Assembly: GCF_023515955.1 (NCBI RefSeq)
Contig: NZ_CP097322.1
Location: 7,178,501-7,242,500 of the forward strand
Source: Streptomyces sp. RerS4
GTDB taxonomy: Bacteria > Actinomycetota > Actinomycetes > Streptomycetales > Streptomycetaceae
Reading direction: 5' to 3'
DNA length: 64,000 nt
Under the pieces are notes generated by a model that saw only the letters and a program-made list of their open reading frames with translations, did not search any database and was not told the origin of the DNA. Positions 18,130 through 25,918 of the stretch are shown piece after piece. The translations under genes were made by a program, and so were the position numbers. The stretch's first letter is position 1; the number at the start of each line of letters is the position of its first letter.

Positions 18130-18587
18130 CCACACCCGCAGGAAAAGGACTTGGCCCGCACCCGAAGCCGCTGAAGGGGCAACCGAGCCCCTTAACCGAT
18201 GCGCGGAAGATCACGAGTCTACGCAGGGCGGCTCCCATGGCGACAGGCGTTCGCATCTGGAGCTTGTGACCTGGACGAAGAACTCCTCGGCGAGCTCCTC
18301 CAGGCCATCCTGGCCGTCTTCGCCGCCCGACCCCACCGCGGTGGAGGACGGCGCGGATGCGCCTGACGTACGTGAAACGCGGAAGCCCCTCCTGTCCGCC
18401 GGGCGAGGCGTCTTCGGGGCCTGTCGGATGGCGTGCCAGCCTGCCCGATGGGAGCCCAGTCCGTCTCTCCCCGGCCACAGCGTTGGGGGACCTTCCTTGC
18501 GGATGGCGCGGCGGGGCCGCCACCGGGTTCGGTGGCGGCCCCGCCGCTGAGGTGCCGCAAAGCCGAGAGCTTCCGCTTACGTAGCTC
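18130..18587. other. Intergenic region
   Basis: About 460 bp with no supported gene. The strong hairpin at 18511-18544 is the only clear feature. Confidence 0.4.
18511..18544. terminator. Strong hairpin terminator
   Basis: GCGGGGCCGCCACC (18511-18524) and GGTGGCGGCCCCGC (18531-18544) form a perfect 14-bp stem with a 6-base loop. No T-run follows, which is usual for Streptomyces. Confidence 0.75.
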
Positions 18588-19426
18588 TTGCGCCCACGCG
18601 ATGCGCCGGTTGGCCTCCATCGAGGGCAACCGGCCCAAGGCAGCAACACGCTCAGACTTGACACAGAAGGCGCCTTCACCAGCGCCGTCGCCCAGGCCGT
18701 ACTCGACGGCCGCGCGGACCTCGCGCTGCACTGCGCGAAGGACATGTCGGGCGACGAGCCCGAACCCGACGGCACCCTCTACCTGTAGCCGCGGCGCGAC
18801 GACGTCCACGACGTCCTGGTCCACCCCGCCGGACACAAACTCGACGACCTTCCCGCCAGCACCCGCATCGGCACCTCCGCGCCACGCCGGATCGCCCAGC
18901 TCACCGCCTCGCACCCCCACCTGACGATCGTTCCCGTACGCGGCAACGCCGACACCCGCCTCGGCCTCGCCCACGCCGGGGACGTCGACGCGGTGATCCT
19001 CGCCCTCGCCGGCCTGCGCCGCCTCGGCCGAGAAGCCGAAGCCACTGAGATCATCGACACCGACCGGATGATGCCCGCCCTCGGCGCGGGCAGCTCGCCC
19101 TGCAGCTCCGCGCCGATGACCAGAACCTCCTCGACCTCCTCACCCCGCTCACCGAGGCCGCCGCCACCCGGGCCGCCCTCGCGGAAAGGACCCTGCTGCG
19201 CGCCCTCGCCGGACACTGCCACGCTCCGATCGCCGGCCACGCCACCCCCACTACCGACGCGGCGGGTGACCTCCGCCTGGCCGCCCGGATCTACACCTCG
19301 GACGGATCGGTGATGCTGGCCGCCGGACAGACCGGGCCCGACCCGCAGACCGTGGGCCGGGCGGTCGCCCAGGACCTCATCGCTCAGGGCGCCAACGACG
19401 TCCTCGCCTCTTCCCGGCGCAGCTGA
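18588..19426 (+). pseudogene. hemC: Broken porphobilinogen deaminase gene
   Basis: Adjacent frames together read a HemC protein: AVLDGRADLALHCAKDM, then after an in-frame TAG at 18786 LVHPAGHKLDDLPASTRIGT and VRGNADTRLGLAHAGDVDAV, then after a frameshift near 19093 QLALQLRADDQNLLDLLTPL to TGA 19424. HemC joins four porphobilinogens into hydroxymethylbilane. The N-terminal quarter with the first Arg-rich binding loop is missing. The sequence is diverged from typical HemC, and no other tetrapyrrole gene is nearby. It is a dead second copy. Confidence 0.8.
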
Positions 19427-19617
19427 CCGATCTCCCCGCGAACTCCGTCACTGCGGCGTCGGCGGAGGCGGCCACTGGAGACGGGCCCGGCCGTACCGGG
19501 CCCGGGGCCGCCCCGCGCACAGCCCGTGCGGGCGTCCGATCTGCTCCCAGGGTCGTATCGCCGCCCTGTCAGATCCCGCACCTAGGCTTTGCTTGAAATC
19601 GATTAAGGAGCAGGGCA

Positions 19618-21375
19618 GTGCGAATAGAGCGTCACCAGGTGGGTCAGGCAGCCGTGTCGGCAGCGCGCGAGGACTTCACGAACCGCATCGGCGGCCAGGT
19701 GCACTCCATGTCGAGGGCCGGCCGGATGGCGACCTACGAATGGCAGTCGATCGCGGAGGAGTTCCTCGACTACCTGGGCGCCCTCTCCCTCGAGACACCC
19801 GACCTCGACACCCCGGAGGCCAAGGCCGCCCTCAAGGACGCCTCCGAAGCCGCGGCCGGTGCCGTCGCCTACGCCGCGTACCACCCGCACTGCACGTTCA
19901 ACGTCTTCCTGGAGTACGTGAACTTCGGCATGAGCTACGACCCGGGTGACGACTCACCCGAGGAGAGGGTCACGCCGGGGGACTGGATCGATGCGCTGTG
20001 CCTGGCGGTGCTCCGGGACAAGGCGAAGTGGCACGGCGAGGCCTTCCACTTCGCTCGGCAGAAGTTCGCCAAGCAGGCCAAGGGAACGCCGCTGGGTGAG
20101 CTTGCCACAGGCCTGACGGCCGTGGTCCTGGACGACACGGGCGACGACGAGGAGTACCCGCCGAGCGCGCGGGCCAAGCTCGCCGCCGTCGACGCGGCCC
20201 TGGACCGGATCCGGGCCCGCAGCGAGGAGACGGGTGAGCCTCTGCTGGAGCAGCTGAACACCGCAGCGCTGCGGACACTGCGGGCCCTGGCCGCCGAGGA
20301 CAAGGAGGCGTTCGACAGCGCTCTGGCCGGCCTGCTGTCCCGTGAGACCGCCCTGCACGGGCCCAAGGCTTCCCCGAGCAGCCTTCTCCCGCTCGTCCCC
20401 ATCGCCTTCGCGGCGCTCGCGTACCGGACGCTGGGCTGGGCGCCGGCCGTCCGCAGCGACTACCTCCCGCACGCGCTGGTCACCGGCTTCGAGACGCGGG
20501 GACCGCGAGTCGCGGGGTTCGGCCGGGACCGGCGGCCGGACGCTGTCGCCGCGCTCGCCGCGGGCCCGCTGGTGGTGGAGCGGCCGGCCTGCGAGCGGGA
20601 GGGGATCCAGCGGATCGAGGCCATGTACGAGGAACACCTCCAGGAGGCGTTCACTCCCGTCGAGGGCAAGCCCCTTCCTGTCTGGCGTCTGGGCAGCGCC
20701 CTGGAGGACCAGCAGCGCCTGTTCCAGTGGCGATCGGGGAACCCCGGCGACATCGCGGACGCGCAGCTCGCCACGCTCCGGCTGGCCTCACAGACGGGGG
20801 CGGCCCTGTTCCGCATCGCACTGGCCGAGCCGGACACCGAGGTCGAGGTGTCCATCGGCGGGCGCACCCTGCGCTACCCGGCCAGCCGGGGGAGGGAAGC
20901 CGGCGCCGGGTACTGGCAGATGGCCGTCGCCTTCGCCCTGATCACCGGCGTGCGCGAGGACCTCGCGCCCCTGGTGCTCACCGGCCCCACCTTCGCCGGC
21001 CCGGACGGATCCGCGTACACCGCCTACCGCGAAGCCCTCCACGCCTACCTCAAGGGCGCCGAGCCCGAAGCGGCCGCACAGCGGGCACTGCACGAGGCGG
21101 AGAAGGCCAAGGACTGGGGCTTCGCGATGCCGCCAGCCGTGCTGCTGTCGCAGCTCGTGGAAGGCGACGAGGAAAGCTTCAACCTGGCCCTGGCCGACGC
21201 GCTCGAAGCCCACCGCGCCTACTACGAGGTCGCCGACCGCGCCGACGGCCCCGAAGTCTCCGTCAACCTTGACGTCCTCGCGCTGGCCTGCCACGCCTGC
21301 CGCCGTGGCTGGACCATCCGCGTCGAATCCCCTTACCTGCCGCAGTATCTCTTGGCGGCTGCCGAACCCTTCTAG
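19618..21375 (+). CDS. Imm49-family immunity-like protein
   Basis: GTG 19618 follows AAGGAG at about 19604, giving 585 residues. It is all-alpha and soluble. The stretches YHPHCTFNVFLEYVNFG, RLFQWRSGNPGD and the ending ALACHACRRGWTIRVESPYL match Streptomyces proteins annotated as immunity 49 family. Imm49 proteins usually neutralise secreted polymorphic toxins, but no toxin gene lies beside it. It may be a solitary defence against toxins of other strains. Family assignment is from memory of the motif pattern. Confidence 0.65.
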   Translation: MRIERHQVGQAAVSAAREDFTNRIGGQVHSMSRAGRMATYEWQSIAEEFLDYLGALSLETPDLDTPEAKAALKDASEAAAGAVAYAAYHPHCTFNVFLEYVNFGMSYDPGDDSPEERVTPGDWIDALCLAVLRDKAKWHGEAFHFARQKFAKQAKGTPLGELATGLTAVVLDDTGDDEEYPPSARAKLAAVDAALDRIRARSEETGEPLLEQLNTAALRTLRALAAEDKEAFDSALAGLLSRETALHGPKASPSSLLPLVPIAFAALAYRTLGWAPAVRSDYLPHALVTGFETRGPRVAGFGRDRRPDAVAALAAGPLVVERPACEREGIQRIEAMYEEHLQEAFTPVEGKPLPVWRLGSALEDQQRLFQWRSGNPGDIADAQLATLRLASQTGAALFRIALAEPDTEVEVSIGGRTLRYPASRGREAGAGYWQMAVAFALITGVREDLAPLVLTGPTFAGPDGSAYTAYREALHAYLKGAEPEAAAQRALHEAEKAKDWGFAMPPAVLLSQLVEGDEESFNLALADALEAHRAYYEVADRADGPEVSVNLDVLALACHACRRGWTIRVESPYLPQYLLAAAEPF

Positions 21376-21650
21376 AAGCCCCACGAACGCTTCTGCAGAC
21401 CGGGACTTCGAAGCCGCCGGAATATCCGCACCCGTGTTGACAGCGTCTGTGTCGTGGAAGGCCGAGGCGCCGCCTTCCACGTAGACCCCTGAACCGGGGG
21501 ACGCGCCTTGGGACGGCCTCGCGGCCCGAAGCGAAGCACATCTACACGGCATTCGGCCGCTGTAGCCCTTCGGCCCTTTCCGGGAGCCGGATTCTCCCGC
21601 GTGCACGGGTACGGACCACACCCCGTACCGCCGCGAAGGGAACCACCACC

Positions 21651-21888
21651 ATGGCCGACGTCCAGCACCGCGCTCACCTGACCTGGGTCGAGGGACCGCA
21701 GGTGCATCTCACCGTCCTCGCCGACGAACGCGTCGGCGAGGACGACCCGGCCCCGATCTCCGAGGGGTACTGGGAAGCCGACGTCACCGGATCTGGAACT
21801 GGAGGAGACCCTCGACGTCCCGTCGGCGGGCGACCGCGACGAGGTCCTCTGGCGTCCAGGCGGGTGTGCAGTCGCCCTTCGCCGGTGA
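21651..21888 (+). pseudogene. Small hypothetical gene, frameshifted
   Basis: ATG 21651 has a GAAGGGA site and starts MADVQHRAHLTWVEGPQVHL with good coding bias. Near 21788 the coding signal moves to another frame, DLELEETLDVPSAGDRDEVL, ending at TGA 21886. One indel therefore splits a protein of about 78 residues. The family is not recognised. Confidence 0.4.
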
Positions 21889-22218
21889 AGAGGCGTCGCG
21901 TACCGACGCCTGCTGCGCCTTGACGATCAGGCGCCGTGGCCACGGGGCGCTGGGCGACGGAGTCGGCCGGATTCTGTCGACAAACCATCGCACGGTGGTG
22001 GCCCCCGGATTCTGTGAGAACCGGTCTCCGCCCCCGACTGCCGTGTGCGGTGCTTGCCGTTGGGGCCCGCCGACGCGAATGTGTGGTTTTCGTCCTTGTG
22101 GAGGTTCGACTCGTCCGAGGATTCGGAGGTGCTCACGCTGCCGGTTGCGGCATCGTCGTACTCCGGCACCCGCTGACCGGGGGCCGGCGACGTCGGACTG
22201 GGCTGCAGGAGGGGTGCC
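21889..22218. other. Intergenic region
   Basis: About 330 bp. Several overlapping frames are open but none has a supported start or family match. Confidence 0.35.
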
Positions 22219-22767
22219 ATGGACGTGGAGCGGGAGACGTGGACGAGCGAGGAGTTCGGCACCGCGCACAAGGGTGCGGTCGGTGTGCTCCTGGCCGACG
22301 GGAGCGTGCCGGGCCCGGCGTACTTCGACACCAGCTCGGGATCGCACGTGAATTCGACGTCCCAGTGGAGCGTCTACGACGGTCGCTTCCCCCACGTCCC
22401 ACGGGCCGCCGCACTCCGCGCGGTGGCTCCTGCGGCTGGACCGGGCCGGAGCACCGGCTGGACTGGGACGCGATCGGCGAGCAGGACCTCGAAGAGGCCA
22501 CCGACGGCGAGGCCGACGCCTGCGTTCGCGACTGGGACGGGCATATCGCCGAAGTCGAGACCCCGTGTGCTCGGCCGGCTGCCGACCCATCTGAAAAGCC
22601 TTGCCCTCCGCCTTCCACCCAGCGCATCGTCGCGGTCGGCCAGGGCCTCGGTCACGGACTCCGAGTCAGGCTCCGTGCGCGTCAAGGCCCAGCGGTGTGC
22701 ACGAGTTGGCACAGCTGCCTGGGGGACGTGGCGGGAGCGCGGGCATCGTGCCTGCGACGATCCGTGA
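22219..22767 (+). pseudogene. Conserved hypothetical Streptomyces gene, frameshifted
   Basis: ATG 22219 follows GGAGG. The first 65 residues (WTSEEFGTAHKGAVGVLLAD, YFDTSSGSHVNSTSQWSVYD) are coding-like. Near 22425 the coding signal moves to the frame reading CGWTGPEHRLDWDAIGEQDL and EEATDGEADACVRDWDGHIA, and near 22565 it seems to return. At least two indels break it. Function is unknown. Confidence 0.45.
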
Positions 22768-22851
22768 CATGTCTCCTGTCAGGGAGCGGCTACCTGACGC
22801 TCAGTGCGCTTCGACGTCCCCCGTCCTCGCGGGGCGGCCACCCCACCCATG

Positions 22852-22930
22852 ACAAGACGCGACGTCTCGTATTGACCGAGCTCTATGCGTCCGGCATACT
22901 GATCGCACGAAACAAGACGCAACGTCTCGT
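22852..22930 (+). promoter_or_regulatory. Promoter flanked by twin TetR-type operators
   Basis: ACAAGACGCGACGTCTCGT (22852-22870) and ACAAGACGCAACGTCTCGT (22912-22930) are 19-bp near-palindromes (8-3-8) whose starts are exactly 60 bp apart. Between them lie TTGACC (22872-22877) and CATACT (22895-22900) with a 17-bp spacer, a good vegetative promoter. The alpha/beta hydrolase gene follows. The layout implies tight repression by a TetR-like protein, but no such gene is near. Confidence 0.8.
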
Positions 22931-22952
22931 CTCAACATACATAGGAGTGACC

Positions 22953-23813
22953 GTGAAGCAGCGAACCATCCCCGTCAGCGCCGAGGTGCGGCTGTGGACG
23001 CAGGAGCACGGCGATCCCCGGAACCCGGCCCTGCTTCTGGTCATGGGGGCCGGCGCCTCGGGCCTGGGGTGGCCCGACGAACTGGTCGCGGCGCTCGCTC
23101 GGCGGTACCGCGTCATCCGCTACGACCACCGTGACACCGGCCGCTCCAGCTGGTCCTTCGACGCGCACCCCTACCGCGTCCTCGACCTGGCCGAGGACAT
23201 CGTCACCGTTCTCGACGCCTACGGAGTGGACCGCGCCCACGTGGTCGGCATGTCCATGGGCGGCATGCTGACCCAGCTGCTCATGACCGACCACCCCGAG
23301 CGGGTCATCAGCGCCACCCTCATCGGAACCTGCGCACTGAGCAGCCGCACCCCCGACGAGGAGCTGCCGGGCATCGACCCGGAGATCCTCGGCATGTGGG
23401 CGACCCCCTGGGAGGACCGCGGCCTCGAAGCGGAACTCGACCGCAGGGTCGGGCACTGGCGGGCGCTCAACGGCACGGGAACGCCCTTCGCCCCCGAGGA
23501 GTTCCGCGCGCTGGAACGCCGGATCATCGAGCACGCGGGCCGGTACGACGCCCCCATGACCCACGGGCGCGCCGACCACTCCGGCATGGACCGTACCGAG
23601 CAGCTGGCCCGCAACGAGGTGCCCACGCTGATCACCTCCGCCGACGCCGAACCCGTGTTCCCCCCGGCGCACGCCCGCCACCTCGCCCAATCAATCGCCA
23701 ACTCCCGGCTCGTCGAGATGCCCGGCATGGGCCACGCCCTCCCCCAGGCCCAGCTCCCGCGGCTGGCCGAAGCGATCCTCGCCCACGCCGCCCAGGCCGA
23801 CCCGCGGACGTAG
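22953..23813 (+). CDS. Alpha/beta-fold hydrolase
   Basis: GTG 22953 lies 5 bp after AGGAG and gives 286 residues. The fold is clear: LLLVMGAGASGLGWPDELVA (oxyanion region), RYDHRDTGRS, nucleophile elbow VVGMSMGGMLTQLL with Ser near 100, Asp in ITSADAEPVFPP and His in MPGMGHALP. It resembles AknC/RdmC-like esterases, but the substrate is unknown. Two TetR-type operators cover its promoter, which suggests induction by a small molecule, perhaps its substrate. Confidence 0.85.
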   Translation: MKQRTIPVSAEVRLWTQEHGDPRNPALLLVMGAGASGLGWPDELVAALARRYRVIRYDHRDTGRSSWSFDAHPYRVLDLAEDIVTVLDAYGVDRAHVVGMSMGGMLTQLLMTDHPERVISATLIGTCALSSRTPDEELPGIDPEILGMWATPWEDRGLEAELDRRVGHWRALNGTGTPFAPEEFRALERRIIEHAGRYDAPMTHGRADHSGMDRTEQLARNEVPTLITSADAEPVFPPAHARHLAQSIANSRLVEMPGMGHALPQAQLPRLAEAILAHAAQADPRT

Positions 23814-23835
23814 GGAGCCGGCGACGGAAGCGCTT

Positions 23836-23878
23836 CTTTCCCCTCAGGAAAGCAGGTGGTACTTTCCTGGGAGGAAAG
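23836..23878 (+). promoter_or_regulatory. Twin CTTTCC-N5-GGAAAG operators
   Basis: CTTTCC-CCTCA-GGAAAG (23836-23852) and CTTTCC-TGGGA-GGAAAG (23862-23878) are perfect 6-5-6 palindromes with centres 26 bp apart. They lie immediately upstream of the two-gene operon that ends with a winged-helix regulator, which probably binds here and controls itself. Confidence 0.75.
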
Positions 23879-23902
23879 AACGCACGGAGCGCACGATTAG
23901 GG

Positions 23903-24364
23903 ATGCCGCACATGACTGCCCACGACGCCCAGACCGCCCTGGACGCCATTCGCCACCGCCGACAGCAGACGTTCGACGCATACCTCCGTCATGCCTACTC
24001 CCGCCCCTACATGATCGTCTCGGCGCTCGGCCTGTTCGCCGTGTGCTCGTCCTTCGACCTGCCGAGCCCCTGGAACACCGTCGCGGTCCTGGCGGGCAAC
24101 GCCCTGACCCTGGGCGGGCTGTTCGTGCACCAGCGCCGGGCACCCGTCCGCCGCAGGGCCGCCGGCCCGGAGGCCCTGTCCTACGCGGTCGTCGGCGTCC
24201 TGCTCCTCGTGTTCTTCTGGGCGGTGGCCATCGCCGCGTACTTCACCGGCCTGCCGGCACGGCATACGTTCGCCGCCGCCGTCACCGCGCTGACGGCCGT
24301 GGGCGCCTCGTACGCGCTCCGCCCGTCCCTCGAGACCATGATCCGCGGGAACGGTCGGGGCTGA
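23903..24364 (+). CDS. Small integral membrane protein, DUF-type
   Basis: ATG 23903 (or ATG 23912) gives about 153 residues. A short cytoplasmic N-terminus is followed by four predicted helices, among them PYMIVSALGLFAVCSSF, TVAVLAGNALTLGGLFV and VGVLLLVFFWAVAIAAYFTG. Family function is unknown. The gene overlaps the regulator gene by ATGA, so the two are made together, as in regulator/membrane-sensor pairs. Confidence 0.7.
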   Translation: MPHMTAHDAQTALDAIRHRRQQTFDAYLRHAYSRPYMIVSALGLFAVCSSFDLPSPWNTVAVLAGNALTLGGLFVHQRRAPVRRRAAGPEALSYAVVGVLLLVFFWAVAIAAYFTGLPARHTFAAAVTALTAVGASYALRPSLETMIRGNGRG

Positions 24365-24666
24365 TGGACCCCGACTTCGACGAGTTCCTGCACGTACCGG
24401 CACGGCTCTCGGTCGTCGCACTGCTCGCCCCGGCCGACTGGGTCGAGTTCGGCTTCGTCAGGGACACCGTGGGCACCAGCGACTCGGCCCTGTCCAAGCA
24501 GATCACCGCCCTCACCGACGCCGGCTACGTCGAGATCCGCAAGACGCGCAGCCGCACGGGCCGGCACACTCACCTCCGCCTCACCCCGCACGGGCGGCAG
24601 GCGTTCCAGCGCCACGCCTCGGCGCTGGAGAGGATCGTGGCGGCCGCCCGCGACCCCCGGGCATAG
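24364..24666 (+). CDS. Winged-helix DNA-binding regulator (HTH_27/MarR-like)
   Basis: A 100-residue protein whose ATG overlaps the upstream TGA. The helix-turn-helix is FVRDTVGTSDSALSKQITAL followed by DAGYVEIRK and the wing TRSRTGRHTHLRLTPHGRQA. This is the short form of MarR-like regulators common in Actinobacteria. It probably binds the two CTTTCC/GGAAAG palindromes in front of the operon. Confidence 0.85.
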   Translation: MDPDFDEFLHVPARLSVVALLAPADWVEFGFVRDTVGTSDSALSKQITALTDAGYVEIRKTRSRTGRHTHLRLTPHGRQAFQRHASALERIVAAARDPRA

Positions 24667-24681
24667 CCGCGCCCCGCGCCG

Positions 24682-25029
24682 TCACCGTTCTTCGGCGAGG
24701 TCCAGGTCCCCTGCGCGGGACTCGTCCGGTGCGCGTTCCACCGGCTCGGGGCGGCGCCACGGCCGGGCGATCGGATGGGAGACCGGACGCCACCACGGCT
24801 CCACCGGCAGCCTGCCGGCGGGCTCGAAGGGCTCGCCGGGACGGGGGACCGCCACCGGCCGGCCCACCACCTCGGCGGCATCGACCGTCCACTCGCCCGG
24901 CTCCGCCCAGGCGTGGAAGGCCAGGTTGAAGGTGCCCCAGTGGATCGGCAGCAGGACGCCGTGCGGCTTGGAGCCTCGCAGGTCGAGGTGGGCCTGGACG
25001 CCCTCCTGGGGAGTCATGTGGATGTCCGG
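24682..25029 (-). pseudogene. MBL-fold metallohydrolase, C-terminal fragment
   Basis: The segment reads PDIHMTPQEGVQAHLDLRGS and LLPIHWGTFNLAFHAWAEPG, the C-terminal part of UlaG/RomA-like metallo-beta-lactamase-fold hydrolases, including a metal-binding His. The N-terminal half with HxHxDH is missing. The sequence just upstream belongs to another small gene, so the join is a deletion or rearrangement. Confidence 0.65.
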
Positions 25030-25259
25030 CCACCGTTCCACGGGACACCTGCACAACCGGCTGCTCGACAGAGCCGGTCCGGGTCGGCTTCCTCTCTGAG
25101 CACCAGTCGGGTTTCGTCCAGGCGCCTTCCGGCATCGCAGCCGGCGGTAGGTTGGCTGACACCACGTGTCGTGATCGCGCGGTGCAAGCGGCCCCCCGAC
25201 AGCGCCACCATCGGTGCGTACAGCGGGCCTTGGACGTCCACCAGGTATATGTCCGTCAT
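25014..25259 (-). CDS. Small hypothetical protein, 3' end altered
   Basis: ATG 25259 lies 3 bp after the stop of the preceding gene, so the two probably form an operon. The 81-residue product starts MTDIYLVDVQGPLYAPMVAL and has a short Cys motif LCRAAGCAGVP. Its last dozen residues run into the truncated metallohydrolase, so the natural end may be lost. The family is not recognised. Confidence 0.45.
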   Translation of the reverse strand: MTDIYLVDVQGPLYAPMVALSGGRLHRAITTRGVSQPTAGCDAGRRLDETRLVLREEADPDRLCRAAGCAGVPWNGGRTST

Positions 25260-25261
25260 CG

Positions 25262-25609
25262 TCAGGACTGATCCCACGCGTCGATGATCAAGAGCTCGTC
25301 GGCCGGACAATCCGCGATCTCATCGGCCACCCACGCCCCGCCCGTGAAGGGATGGACACCGATGCCGAGCTTCGCTGCGTCCGCCAGGAGCGGCAGGACA
25401 TCGCCGGCCAGGGCGGTGAAGCGCCATGGGTAACCCGACGAAATGATCTCCTTGGCCTTCCCCTGCCTCTCCAGATCGGTCAACCACCCCACCGACTCCC
25501 TCGTCGTCCAGTAGGCCAGGTTCTGCGCCTGGTCGTGGTCCTTGGGGCTCTTCAGGTCCTGCACCTGCTCAGGCGTCGGGAAGTAGATCGATATGGACCA
25601 GCCGAGCAT
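25262..25609 (-). CDS. Hypothetical protein
   Basis: A 115-residue soluble protein starting MLGWSISIYFPTPEQVQDLK. It contains WTTRESVGWLTDLERQGKAK and ends ADCPADELLIIDAWDQS. Coding bias is good, and a GGAGAGGAAG-type site precedes the ATG. The family is not recognised. It is the first gene of a likely two-gene operon. Confidence 0.5.
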   Translation of the reverse strand: MLGWSISIYFPTPEQVQDLKSPKDHDQAQNLAYWTTRESVGWLTDLERQGKAKEIISSGYPWRFTALAGDVLPLLADAAKLGIGVHPFTGGAWVADEIADCPADELLIIDAWDQS

Positions 25610-25918
25610 CTGGCTTCCTCTCCTTGAACGGTGACGGACTCATCGTAAGTTCCGCTCATTTCCCATGCGTTGACCCGCGGCTAGAGGCCACTGGGCTGAA
25701 TCCTTTGGAGACACGGCCTGGTGGCCGAAGTGGCCGTTCGCTTCGGAGTCATCGGTGAGCCTTCCGGTCGGCCGTTCACAGGCATGTTGTCACCAAGACG
25801 GCACGGCCTCCGGGGAGACGTCGACCGTCTTGGCGCGGAACAGCTGGACGATCTCGACGTGTCAGCGGTCATCCAATTCCCCACGTCCGGCGGGTCCGGC
25901 GGGTCCGGCGTCAGCCAA
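25610..25918. other. Region without a supported gene beside ISL3
   Basis: About 310 bp between the hypothetical gene and the left end of the ISL3 element. A minus-strand frame is open but has no homologue I recognise. A short GGGTCCGGC triplet repeat occurs near 25891-25909. Confidence 0.35.
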
